DNA from: an uncultured Pelagibacteraceae bacterium
Lineage (GTDB): Bacteria > Pseudomonadota > Alphaproteobacteria > Pelagibacterales > Pelagibacteraceae
Reading direction: 5' to 3'
Assembly (NCBI GenBank): GCA_902591185.1
Contig: CACIZU010000001.1
Coordinates: forward strand, 112,580 to 176,579
DNA: 64,000 bases
Part shown: piece by piece, positions 17,094 through 25,226 of the stretch
Layout: every line of letters starts with the position of its first letter
How positions within the stretch are numbered: position 1 is the first letter of the stretch
Position numbers and translations under genes: made by a program
Notes under the pieces: model-generated
The model's database searches: none
Told to the model about the DNA's origin: nothing
The model's input: only the letters and a program-made list of their open reading frames with translations

Positions 17094-17591
17094 TTATGAG
17101 TTAATTTTTTTCAACTCTTCTTTTGTTTCATCTAAATTTTTTTGAAATACAGTATCTAGTTTTGATTTATCTACAGATGTATTAATAATTTTTTTAACAG
17201 AGTCCACAGCAATTTTAATTGAAGCATCTTTTATTTCTTTAATAGCTGCCTCTTTCATTTGGCCTATTTTATTTTCGGCCAGATTTTTTTTAATTTCTGA
17301 TGATTTATGAAATTTATCATTTAATTCAATTATTAGTTTATCCGAGTCTTTTTTAGCTTCTTCTAAAATTTCATTACTAACTGATTTAGCTGTGTCTAAT
17401 TTATTTTGAGCATTATCAATTAACGTCTTTGCTTCAGTTCTTAATTTTTCACTCTCATCAATTTCATTTTTAATGTCAGAAATCATTTTATCTAATAGTT
17501 CGGTAACTTTTTGAGGAATCTTAAGATAAATTAGGGCACCAAAAAAAATGATAAATGAAACTGCTACCCAAAATGTTGCGTCAATTGCCAT
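17094..17591 (-). CDS. atpF: F0F1 ATP synthase subunit b
   Basis: Subunit b is half of the peripheral stalk that holds F1 static against F0. The product has one N-terminal membrane helix (ATFWVAVSFIIFFGALIYLK) followed by a long charged coiled coil. The open frame extends upstream to 17630, but I place the start at 17591 (MAIDATFW, 165 residues): GGAG at 17601-17604 lies at a suitable distance, and the family begins just before the membrane helix. With this start the gene overlaps the b' gene by 11 bases. It is the last gene of the F0 operon; F1 genes are not in the window. Confidence 0.93.
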   Translation of the reverse strand: MAIDATFWVAVSFIIFFGALIYLKIPQKVTELLDKMISDIKNEIDESEKLRTEAKTLIDNAQNKLDTAKSVSNEILEEAKKDSDKLIIELNDKFHKSSEIKKNLAENKIGQMKEAAIKEIKDASIKIAVDSVKKIINTSVDKSKLDTVFQKNLDETKEELKKINS

Positions 17592-18171
17592 AATATTTAT
17601 CTCCATTTCTTCTGGATAAATCATCAACAATTGCAGATATGCTGCTGTTATTCACTTCAGTACCAATAAGTTTTTGTATTAGTTCAGATGAAGTTTCAAT
17701 TGCAATTTTATTAATTTTATCAGGCGCACCATCTCGCAAATACTTTATTTCCTGTTCAGCCTTACTTATTTCTTCATCAATTTGTTTATCTAACACTTCT
17801 TTTTTAGCATTAATATCCTTTAATGTTTTTTCTCTTGCTTGATTGAAGATAGTTTTTGCTTCAAGTTTACTTTTAGAAATAATTTCTTCGTATTCTTTTA
17901 GCTTTGTTTCGCTATCTTCTCTCTGCTTCTCTGCAGCCTCAATATTTTCTAATATTTTAGATTTTCGAGATTCTAAATTATTACTAATCTTTGGTAGTAT
18001 TAATTTGGATAAGGCTATATACAAAATTCCAAAAGTCAGTGTTAACCAAAAAATCTGCGAAACCCAAAACTCGGGATTTAATTGAGGCATACCTCCGCTT
18101 TCAGCTGAAAAAGCTTCCATAAAAAATAGAAAACTAAAAAATATTGACTGAAAATATATTTTTTTAATCAT
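17581..18171 (-). CDS. atpG: F0F1 ATP synthase subunit b'
   Basis: Photosynthetic and alphaproteobacterial ATP synthases have two different stalk subunits, b and b'; this is the b' type. The 196-residue protein has a short hydrophobic leader (about 5-20), a second helix following MPQLNPEFWVSQIFWLTLTFG, and then a long Lys/Glu-rich coiled coil. The MPQLNPEFWVSQ segment is typical of b'. It lies 5 bases after atpE and overlaps atpF by 11 bases, the expected order a-c-b'-b. The leader in front of the usual start suggests a cleaved or extra N-terminal segment. Confidence 0.93.
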   Translation of the reverse strand: MIKKIYFQSIFFSFLFFMEAFSAESGGMPQLNPEFWVSQIFWLTLTFGILYIALSKLILPKISNNLESRKSKILENIEAAEKQREDSETKLKEYEEIISKSKLEAKTIFNQAREKTLKDINAKKEVLDKQIDEEISKAEQEIKYLRDGAPDKINKIAIETSSELIQKLIGTEVNNSSISAIVDDLSRRNGDKYYGN

Positions 18172-18176
18172 TAAAT

Positions 18177-18404
18177 TTAAAATGCAAAAAGAATGATTAA
18201 TGCAACTACTAATCCAAATAATCCTGTTGCTTCTGCAAGTGCGAAACCTAAAAGCAAATTAGGAAACTGTTTTTGTGCAGCAGAAGGATTTCTCATCGCT
18301 CCTGATAAATAGTTTCCAAAAATTATTCCAATACCAACACCGGCACCAGCTAAAGCTATTGCTGCTAAACCTGCTCCGATCATTTTTGCTGCTTCTAATT
18401 CCAT
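18177..18404 (-). CDS. atpE: F0F1 ATP synthase subunit c
   Basis: Subunit c forms the proton-driven rotor ring. The 75-residue hairpin has the glycine helix (IALAGAGVGIGIIFG, 16-30), the polar loop RNPSA at 38-42 and the proton-carrying Glu58 in FALAEATGLFG. The absence of sodium-type ligands around the Glu fits proton coupling, though this is only a visual judgement. An exact AGGAGG ribosome-binding site lies 5 bases before the ATG. The strong site fits the need for many copies of c per complex. Confidence 0.97.
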   Translation of the reverse strand: MELEAAKMIGAGLAAIALAGAGVGIGIIFGNYLSGAMRNPSAAQKQFPNLLLGFALAEATGLFGLVVALIILFAF

Positions 18405-18409
18405 TATAT

Positions 18410-18415
18410 CCTCCT
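18410..18415 (-). promoter_or_regulatory. Strong Shine-Dalgarno site of atpE
   Basis: On the minus strand these six bases read AGGAGG, a perfect complement to the 16S rRNA tail, 5 bases upstream of the atpE ATG. Most genes in this window have weak or no visible ribosome site, so this one stands out and probably raises c-subunit output relative to the other F0 genes. Confidence 0.75.
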
Positions 18416-18422
18416 ATGTTAA

Positions 18423-19157
18423 TTAATGGTGTAAATTTAATGCATCATTTAAATAGATGCAGGTTAAGATTGCAAAAACATATGCTTGAAGAAAAGCAAC
18501 TAAGATCTCCAAACCAGTTAATGCAACCGAAAAACTCAGTGGAAGCCATCCACCAATTATTCCAAGACTTATTACAAAGCCTCCGAAAACTTTCATCATA
18601 GTATGACCTGCCATCATGTTAGCAAATAATCTAACTGATAAACTAATCGGTCTACTTAAATAAGAAATAATTTCTATAACTACAATCAGTGGAAGTAGTA
18701 CGGCAGGAACTCCACTAGGAACAAATAATTTTAAATAACCAAAACCATGTTTAATAAAACCAATAACTGTCACTCCAATAAAAATAAATGCAGCTAATAC
18801 AAATGTTACAATGATATGGCTAGTTACTGTAAATGCATAAGGTATCATTCCGAACATATTGCAAAAAAGTACAAACATAAAAAGTGAAAAGATAAAGGCA
18901 AAATATGGTTTTGCTTTTGATCCAGCGGTATCACTAATCATTTTTGATACAAAAGTATAACTTAGCTCCGCCAAAAGTTGAATTTTATTTGGGAGTAATG
19001 AATTTTTTTTAGAACCAAGATTAAAAATTAATAAAATTGCAACAGAACTTATAATCATAAATAAACTTGCGTTGGTAAATGAAATATCAAAAGCACCTAC
19101 TTTTATTTCTGGTCCAATTCTATGAACATTGAATTGGGTCATTGGATTTCCTGCCAT
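18423..19157 (-). CDS. atpB: F0F1 ATP synthase subunit a
   Basis: Subunit a forms the proton half-channels next to the c-ring. The 244-residue membrane protein has the essential Arg176 in SLSVRLFANMMAGH, preceded by IEIISYLSRPIS, and the C-terminal LEILVAFLQAYVFAILTCIYL. I keep the start at 19157 because MAGNPMTQF resembles the usual alphaproteobacterial N-terminus (M-x-x-D/N-P-x-x-Q-F), although an AGGA just before the second methionine (codon 6) makes a start there possible. Order atpI-atpB-atpE-atpF'-atpF is standard for this class. Confidence 0.95.
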   Translation of the reverse strand: MAGNPMTQFNVHRIGPEIKVGAFDISFTNASLFMIISSVAILLIFNLGSKKNSLLPNKIQLLAELSYTFVSKMISDTAGSKAKPYFAFIFSLFMFVLFCNMFGMIPYAFTVTSHIIVTFVLAAFIFIGVTVIGFIKHGFGYLKLFVPSGVPAVLLPLIVVIEIISYLSRPISLSVRLFANMMAGHTMMKVFGGFVISLGIIGGWLPLSFSVALTGLEILVAFLQAYVFAILTCIYLNDALNLHH

Positions 19158-19166
19158 AAATTTTAT

Positions 19167-19442
19167 CTATTTTTGCATATTTTTTGCAGACTTAATTACA
19201 TTGGTTATTCCTGCAATTACACCTACTAAAAAAAATATTAATATAAACCAAGGTTTAGTACCAAAGGTCTTGTCAAAAATAAACCCAATAATTGTCCCTA
19301 CTACCACTGCAGAGACTAATTCGGTGCTTAATTTGAAGGCAGTTCCAATAGGAGAAGGGTTATTTTTCTTATCATACAAATTTTTCTTTAAAATCTTCTT
19401 TTTTGCAATCTCTAAGCGAGTTTTAAACTGATCTTTTGGCAT
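19167..19442 (-). CDS. atpI: AtpI/AtpZ-family F0 assembly protein
   Basis: The 91-residue protein has a charged N-terminal third and two membrane helices (about 37-56 and 64-84), with GTAFKLSTELVSAVVVGTIIGFIFDKTFGTKPW near the start of the first. The FKLSTELVSAVVVG pattern and position just upstream of atpB identify it as the AtpI-like protein of alphaproteobacteria, which helps c-ring assembly or ion supply. It is 9 bases before atpB. The smc stop codon lies 9 bases upstream, so smc and the F0 genes may share transcripts. Confidence 0.88.
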   Translation of the reverse strand: MPKDQFKTRLEIAKKKILKKNLYDKKNNPSPIGTAFKLSTELVSAVVVGTIIGFIFDKTFGTKPWFILIFFLVGVIAGITNVIKSAKNMQK

Positions 19443-19451
19443 TTATATAGT

Positions 19452-22025
19452 TTAGGCAACCATACTTTCTGCTTTTTGCAAATCAACAGCTACTAGTTGA
19501 CTAATCCCTTTTTCTGGCATTGTTACCCCATAAAGTCTGTTCATTTTAGACATAGTTAAAGCATGGTGAGTTACAATAATGAATTTTGTATTTGTAGTCT
19601 TTACTAGCTCTTCAAGAAGACTACAAAATCTAGTTACATTTGCATCATCAAGCGGCGCATCTACCTCATCTAATACACAGATAGGAGATGGGTTAGTTAA
19701 AAAAACTGCAAAGATTAAAGCTAGAGCTGTCAGAGCCTGCTCTCCACCTGATAATAAAGTTATAGATTGAAGTCTTTTACCAGGAGGACTAACTAACATT
19801 TCAAGTCCAGCTTCAAGAGGATCATCTGAGTCAACCAATTCAAGTTTAGCATTTCCACCATTAAAAAGCTTTGTATAAACTTCATTAAATTTTCTATTAA
19901 CTTTTTCAAATGCTTCAATCAGTCTTTCCCTACCTTTTTGATTGAGTTCATTAATACTTTCTTTTAATTTAATTATTGCAGATACTAGATCAGAACGATC
20001 TTGTTCCATTTTTTTTATTTCTTCTTCATATTTACTAGTTTCTTCATCAGCTTTTAAATTTACTGACCCTAGTCTTTCTCTTTCTTGCTTTTTTTTATCT
20101 AATGCATCTTCTTGATCGATAGGGTTAGGTAGATCTTCAACACCATTTAAGTTAGAATTTTCTAAAATATTTTCTTCAGTTAAATCAAGTTCAGAATTTA
20201 TTCTGTCTAATAAATCACTTTTTCTTTTTTGTAGTCCTTCAATAGTTGCCCCAGAACTTGCTTTTCTTTCTCTAATTTGAATTGATTGTTCTTGAATTTC
20301 ATTCAATTGTGACCTTAAAGTCTCTATTTGTTTATCGGTTTCTTCAATAATAGATTCATTATCAATTTTTTCTTTATCAGATATTCTCAGGTTTTCTGAA
20401 ATTTGACCTTTTCTCTCTGCCTGTACTTTTGGCTGATTATCTAATTCTTTTAATTGTTCTGTTAATCTATTTTTTCTATCAGTTAATTCACCAGCCATTT
20501 TTTCTGAATTAGATAATAAATTTTTCCAGCTTTCAATTTCAGTTTCTATAGTTTTGATTCTTTCATTCCGTTTAATAGATTCATTTTTGATAGATTGATT
20601 TTTACTGTATGCATCTGCATATTTTTCTTGAAGTTGTTTTATTTTTTGTGATTTTTCATTAACGCTTAATAATTCTTCTCTAGATCTATCATTTTTTAAA
20701 TCATCTAAAAAATTGTCAAGCTCAATGCAACATCTGTCTAATAAAGTAACTGCTTGGTTTATTTCGTTGGTATCAATCAATTCTTTAACTCTATAAATAG
20801 AGTTTTTGACGTTTTTGATTGGACCTATACTGATGTTTATTGTTCCTTCAGCTATATTGCTAACTACTTCATCAACAGCTTTTTGCTCCTCTTTTAGTTT
20901 ATTTTTAGCACCTTCTAATTCTTCATTAGATAGCTTTTCAGTTTCAAAATATTTAGAGTCTACCTCTATAAGGTCTGTTTTTTCTTCTTTAAGTCTTTTT
21001 TCGTTAGAATTAGCATCAATTATAATTCCTTTTTCTCTTGAAATATCTTCGTCTAAAGTTTGAAGAGATTTCTTAATAGTTTCAATTTCATCTTGTATTC
21101 TAGTATTTTCTTCATCTAAATTTTGAAGTTCTAGGTTAAGTCTTTGAATTTTTGATAAATTTTCAATATTTTTTTCTCTAAGTGGCGAGACTTTATCAAT
21201 TGCTACTTTAATTAAATTTTCTAGCTCAGATATTTTACTATTGAAGCCTTCGACTTCTCCCTCTGCTTCGTTGTTAATTTCGTATTCAATTCTAATTTCT
21301 TTATCTATTTCAATTAATTTTAAATAATACAGTCCTGCTTCTATTTTTTTAATTTCTTCTGTAATAAATTTATATTTTGAAGCTTCTTCAGCTTGTTTTT
21401 GAAGATTTGCTAATTGTTTTTCTTGTTGCCTTCTAAGTTCATCTGCTCTTTTAAGATTATTTTCTGCAGCTCCCAACCTTAGTTCAGCCTCATGTCTTCT
21501 AACATGTAATCCTGAAATTCCCGCAGCTTCCTCCAAGATAGCTCTTCGGTCAGTTGGTTTGGCGGTTACCAAGGCACCAATACGTCCTTGACTAATCATT
21601 GAGGGTGAGTGTGCACCAGTTGATAAATCGGCAAAAAACATTTGAGTATCTCTTGCTCTTACTTCCTTATCATTAATATAAAATTTAGAACCTTTATCTT
21701 TTTCTATTTTTCTTCTAACATTAATTTTCTCAAGTTCACGGTATTGTATTGGACCCTCATTATCTTTATTTTCTACATCAATAGAAACTTCTGCAATATT
21801 TTTAGAAGTTTTATTAGATGTCCCAGAAAAAATAACATCTTCCATTCCTGATCCACGCATACTCTTTGCAGATGTTTCTCCCATGACCCATCTTAAAGAT
21901 TCTACAATGTTTGATTTACCACAACCATTAGGACCTACAATTCCTGTAAGACCTTCTTCTATTAAGAAATTTGTTTTATCAGCGAATGATTTAAATCCAT
22001 TTAACTGGATTTTTTTAAACTCCAT
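19452..22025 (-). CDS. smc: Chromosome segregation protein SMC, short form
   Basis: SMC is the ATP-driven DNA organiser of bacterial condensin. Both ATPase halves are intact: Walker A GPNGCGKSN (31-39), the ABC signature LLSGGEQ (757-763), Walker B ICVLDEVDAPLDD and the switch TH at 819-820. Between them lies Glu/Lys-rich coiled coil. At 857 residues it is about 300 shorter than usual bacterial SMC (about 1150-1200), and I cannot find the Gly-rich hinge domain; the middle (385-450) is a short, mostly helical segment. The gene precedes atpI and follows dsbA-dciA, an order known from alphaproteobacteria. Reading frame is uninterrupted, so this is not a frameshift. Confidence 0.9.
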   Translation of the reverse strand: MEFKKIQLNGFKSFADKTNFLIEEGLTGIVGPNGCGKSNIVESLRWVMGETSAKSMRGSGMEDVIFSGTSNKTSKNIAEVSIDVENKDNEGPIQYRELEKINVRRKIEKDKGSKFYINDKEVRARDTQMFFADLSTGAHSPSMISQGRIGALVTAKPTDRRAILEEAAGISGLHVRRHEAELRLGAAENNLKRADELRRQQEKQLANLQKQAEEASKYKFITEEIKKIEAGLYYLKLIEIDKEIRIEYEINNEAEGEVEGFNSKISELENLIKVAIDKVSPLREKNIENLSKIQRLNLELQNLDEENTRIQDEIETIKKSLQTLDEDISREKGIIIDANSNEKRLKEEKTDLIEVDSKYFETEKLSNEELEGAKNKLKEEQKAVDEVVSNIAEGTINISIGPIKNVKNSIYRVKELIDTNEINQAVTLLDRCCIELDNFLDDLKNDRSREELLSVNEKSQKIKQLQEKYADAYSKNQSIKNESIKRNERIKTIETEIESWKNLLSNSEKMAGELTDRKNRLTEQLKELDNQPKVQAERKGQISENLRISDKEKIDNESIIEETDKQIETLRSQLNEIQEQSIQIRERKASSGATIEGLQKRKSDLLDRINSELDLTEENILENSNLNGVEDLPNPIDQEDALDKKKQERERLGSVNLKADEETSKYEEEIKKMEQDRSDLVSAIIKLKESINELNQKGRERLIEAFEKVNRKFNEVYTKLFNGGNAKLELVDSDDPLEAGLEMLVSPPGKRLQSITLLSGGEQALTALALIFAVFLTNPSPICVLDEVDAPLDDANVTRFCSLLEELVKTTNTKFIIVTHHALTMSKMNRLYGVTMPEKGISQLVAVDLQKAESMVA

Positions 22026-22033
22026 ACACTAAC

Positions 22034-22612
22034 TTATATCAGTTTTTCTAGCGCTTTTTTTAAATTTTTATAATTTAGGGTTTTTTCGAACTTTTTATTA
22101 TTAATTATTATCGTAGGAGTAGCATTTACTTTAAAATTTTTTACACCATCGATTCGATCGTTTAAAACAAAATCCTCGATTTCTTTATCATTTATACACT
22201 TTTCAAAATCAATATTAAAACCTTCACTAACCAAAAATTTTTGAAGGTTTTCATTTGCCTCCTCTGCCGTGCTACCTTTGACCCATTTTTGTTGGTTTGC
22301 AAACAAACTATTTAAAATTTTCGAATCACCATCATTTTTACATTGTGAAACTTTTGAAGCATTGAAGGCTGCGATATCTAAAGGAAAGTGTCTAAATTCT
22401 ATTTTAGCTAAGCCGGTATCAAGATATTCTTTTTTAAGTTCAGGAAATACATTTTTATGAAAATTTGCACAATGACTGCAAGTCAAAGACTCAAAAGTAA
22501 TAATGGTAATCTTAGCATCTTTTTTGCCTACAATAATTCTTTTAATGTCTTCTGCACTAATATTAGAAATAGTACTAAAAAATAGTATTACAAAAATTAT
22601 AATTTTTTTCAT
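22034..22612 (-). CDS. DsbA-family thiol:disulfide oxidoreductase
   Basis: The 192-residue protein has a signal peptide (1-20, ending ISA) and a thioredoxin-fold domain with the redox motif CSHC (Cys45-Cys48) in TFESLTCSHCANFH, a helical insertion, and the cis-Pro loop VNATPTIIINNKKF. These are features of the DsbA/thioredoxin-4 family that oxidises cysteines of exported proteins. It overlaps the dciA gene by 4 bases (ATGA) and lies 8 bases before smc. Which periplasmic proteins it serves is unknown; the c-type cytochromes and Cu proteins encoded in this window are plausible clients. Confidence 0.88.
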   Translation of the reverse strand: MKKIIIFVILFFSTISNISAEDIKRIIVGKKDAKITIITFESLTCSHCANFHKNVFPELKKEYLDTGLAKIEFRHFPLDIAAFNASKVSQCKNDGDSKILNSLFANQQKWVKGSTAEEANENLQKFLVSEGFNIDFEKCINDKEIEDFVLNDRIDGVKNFKVNATPTIIINNKKFEKTLNYKNLKKALEKLI

Positions 22613-23097
22613 TTTTCTTTGAATACCCTGGTTAGTTCAATAAGTGATTTTTTAATTTTGTCATTCTTAACATCATTAATTTTGTTTTGGTATTTATTAA
22701 TTGCCTCATTTTTATTATCACTGACATCCTTTGCAAATATTTTTTGTTCATTGTCAAAACTTATAAATTTAAGCTTTTCAACTACTGAATAACCAAAAAA
22801 ACTATTCATTTTATCTAAAATATCTTTTTTTGAGTATTCCATATCAACTTCATGACCTCTTTTAACCATTATCACAAGAGTGCTTACCCCAAATTTATTT
22901 GAATTTTTAAAAGTTTTTGGATAGCAGACTTTAAATAAATTTTCCCCAACAATATATTTCCAATTATTGAGTGTTTCAGAATAAATATGACCCTTTTTGT
23001 TGATAATTTTTTTTACATTTTTAGGCAAAGTGTCTTTAAAAGATCTTAGGCCTTGAATGGCAACATTTCTCTGCTTAGTATTATTTTTAAATTGCAT
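22609..23097 (-). CDS. DciA-like DUF721 protein (replicative helicase loading)
   Basis: DUF721/DciA proteins are the ancestral loaders of the DnaB replicative helicase in bacteria lacking DnaC. The 162-residue product starts with IQGLRSFKDTLP, then SETLNNWKYIVGENLFKVCYPKTF (the W-x-x-I-V-G core) and LVIMVKRGHEVDMEYSKKDILDKMNSFFG, matching the KH-like DciA core in layout. It lies between mutY (divergent) and dsbA-smc, the usual alphaproteobacterial neighbourhood of this family. Its ATG abuts the mutY ATG with no base between them. A C-terminal Lys/Asn-rich tail follows the core. Confidence 0.82.
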   Translation of the reverse strand: MQFKNNTKQRNVAIQGLRSFKDTLPKNVKKIINKKGHIYSETLNNWKYIVGENLFKVCYPKTFKNSNKFGVSTLVIMVKRGHEVDMEYSKKDILDKMNSFFGYSVVEKLKFISFDNEQKIFAKDVSDNKNEAINKYQNKINDVKNDKIKKSLIELTRVFKEK

Positions 23098-24081
23098 ATG
23101 AAAGATAAGATAATAACAAATAAAATTCTTAATTGGTATGATATTAACAAAAGATCGTTACCTTGGAGAAAAAAAACTTCTTCAAAAAAAAAGCAATATT
23201 ACACTTTAGTTAGTGAATTTATGCTGCAACAAACCCAAGTTGCAACAGTGATACCTTATTTTAATCGATTTATTAATAATATTCCTGATCTAGAAACATT
23301 AGCAAGTTTTGATAATAAAAAACTTTTCAAACTTTGGGAGGGTCTTGGTTATTATTCAAGAGTTAGAAATTTAAAGAAAGCTGCACAAAGCATCATTAAA
23401 GATTTTAATAAAAAATTACCTGATAATTTTTTAGATTTAAAATCATTGCCTGGTATTGGAGATTATACTGCAAGTGCAATATTAGCTATTGCTTTTAACA
23501 AACCATTAATTCCATTAGATGGTAATATTGAAAGAGTTTTAAAAAGATACTTGCATTTAAAAAAAGAAAATCAAATTCAAAAAAAAAATTTAACTGAACA
23601 AAAAAAAGTTTTTGGCATTTCTAAAAGATCAAGTGATTATGCTCAAGCTTTAATGGAATTAGGAGCTTTAGTTTGTAAACCAAATAATCCATTTTGCAAT
23701 CAATGCCCAATTTCAAAAAAATGCAAATCTTTTAAATTACAAGATTTTGCTTTAACAAAGATAAGTAAAAAGAATAAAGAAAAATATTTTTTGTTAAAAG
23801 TTTATAAAAAAAATAATAAATATTTATTAATTAAAAATACTAAATTTAATTTTTTAAAGAATTTTAATATCTTTCCTATGCAAGAGTTAATAAATCCTAG
23901 AAATTTTAATCAAAATTTAAATTTTAAAATGTCTAATATGAATATGAACATTAAAGTTGAGTATAATGAAGTGAGTAGCCCCATTCCTTTTTCAAATTGG
24001 ATTGATCCTAAAAAATTAAAAAACTATACTTTGCCTACTTTTACAAAAAAGATTGTTAACTATTTAGAAAGTTATCAATGA
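23098..24081 (+). CDS. mutY: A/G-specific adenine glycosylase MutY
   Basis: MutY removes adenine mispaired with 8-oxoguanine. From ATG 23098 the protein has 327 residues with WYDINKRSLPWR at 13-24, catalytic Glu40 in SEFMLQQTQV, the helix-hairpin-helix LPGIGDYTA (117-125), Asp141 in LDGNIERVL, and the iron-sulfur cysteines Cys193, Cys200, Cys203 and Cys209. A frame extension to TTG 23053 exists but lies inside dciA; the start at 23098 places the WYD motif at the same distance from the N-terminus as in E. coli. The C-terminal 8-oxoG-recognition domain is present but weakly conserved. Confidence 0.94.
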   Translation: MKDKIITNKILNWYDINKRSLPWRKKTSSKKKQYYTLVSEFMLQQTQVATVIPYFNRFINNIPDLETLASFDNKKLFKLWEGLGYYSRVRNLKKAAQSIIKDFNKKLPDNFLDLKSLPGIGDYTASAILAIAFNKPLIPLDGNIERVLKRYLHLKKENQIQKKNLTEQKKVFGISKRSSDYAQALMELGALVCKPNNPFCNQCPISKKCKSFKLQDFALTKISKKNKEKYFLLKVYKKNNKYLLIKNTKFNFLKNFNIFPMQELINPRNFNQNLNFKMSNMNMNIKVEYNEVSSPIPFSNWIDPKKLKNYTLPTFTKKIVNYLESYQ

Positions 24082-25226
24082 AAAAAATTGCAATAATAGG
24101 AGCTGGAATTTCAGGTTTATTTCTAGCAAACTTATTTAAAAAAAATCACAATTATGATGTGATAATTTATGAAAAAAATAGCTCAATTGAACTAGATGAA
24201 GGTTATGGAATACAATTATCTACTAATAGCATTAAATTTTTAAATGAAATTGGATTTAATACTTTTAATGATGATGAAAAATTTAATCCTGAAAAAATTG
24301 ATTTTTATGAAATTAAAGATGAAAAAAAAATATGTAATTTAAATATCGCAGAGTTTAATTCCGAGGGATGTAAGTACACTACATTTAAAAGATCTAAACT
24401 AATTGAATTTTTAAAAGATAAATTAGACGATAACATAATTAAATATAATCATAATATTACTAAAATTGAATCTGATAATAATGAAATAAGTTTAACTTTT
24501 AATACAAACGAAAGAATAATTTTTGATCGTTTAGTAATTTCTGATGGTGTTTTTTCTAAAGGCAAATCATTAATTTCTAATAATAAAATAAATCCTACTT
24601 ACAATAACTCCGTTGCTATTAGAGGCAATATTTCAAGTGATAATCTTAATAATTTAAATGAAAAAAATATTTCTTTATTTTTAGGTCCTGACTTTCATTA
24701 TGTGCTTTATCCACTAAATAATAACAAAGATTTTAATTTTATTGGAGTTTTGAAACATCAATTAACAGCTAAAGAACTTGATAATTATGAGCTTTTTAAT
24801 GAAGAGCCTTTTGTTCAAGACATTAAAGATAAATTGAAAAATAAAGTTTCTGCAAAAATTTTAGACAATTTAAATAAGATTAAATGTTTCCCGGTATTTG
24901 TTAGCAAAGATTTATATAGACCAAGTAATAATATTTTTTTAGTTGGAGATGCTTTTTTTGCTTTTCCACCTTCATTTGCTCAAGGAGCTTCTCAATCAAT
25001 AGAAGGTGCATCTGAATTATTCAATAATATTATTAATGATAAAAATGATTTTTATAATAAAAGAATTGAAAGAGTGAAAATGATAAATAATAGATCAAAG
25101 CTTAATCAATTTGCTTTTCATTTATCAAATCCAATATTAATTTTTTTTAGAAATATTATTTTAAAAATTTTAACAAAAAATAAGAAGTTTTTAGAAAATT
25201 ATTTAGGTAAAATTTATAAGAATTAA
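24078..25226 (+). CDS. FAD-dependent monooxygenase (UbiH/PHBH-type)
   Basis: The 382-residue flavoprotein has the N-terminal Rossmann motif IGAGISGLFLANLFKK (6-21), an EGYGIQLSTNSIKFLNEIGF segment, and the second FAD motif NNIFLVGDAFFAFPPSFAQGASQSIEGA. This is the layout of aromatic-ring hydroxylases and ubiquinone-biosynthesis hydroxylases (UbiH/UbiF/VisC). It overlaps the end of mutY by 4 bases (ATGA) and so is probably translated by coupling. The substrate cannot be told: ubiquinone ring hydroxylation or degradation of an aromatic compound are both possible. Its end interlocks with the ccrM stop at a shared TTAA. Confidence 0.82.
   Translation: MKKIAIIGAGISGLFLANLFKKNHNYDVIIYEKNSSIELDEGYGIQLSTNSIKFLNEIGFNTFNDDEKFNPEKIDFYEIKDEKKICNLNIAEFNSEGCKYTTFKRSKLIEFLKDKLDDNIIKYNHNITKIESDNNEISLTFNTNERIIFDRLVISDGVFSKGKSLISNNKINPTYNNSVAIRGNISSDNLNNLNEKNISLFLGPDFHYVLYPLNNNKDFNFIGVLKHQLTAKELDNYELFNEEPFVQDIKDKLKNKVSAKILDNLNKIKCFPVFVSKDLYRPSNNIFLVGDAFFAFPPSFAQGASQSIEGASELFNNIINDKNDFYNKRIERVKMINNRSKLNQFAFHLSNPILIFFRNIILKILTKNKKFLENYLGKIYKN

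Noticed and set aside
18275-18601. Plus-strand 108-codon open frame across atpE and atpB
   Set aside because: It is antisense to two certain genes and has a biased His/Leu/Gln composition; it is a mirror of the real coding frames.
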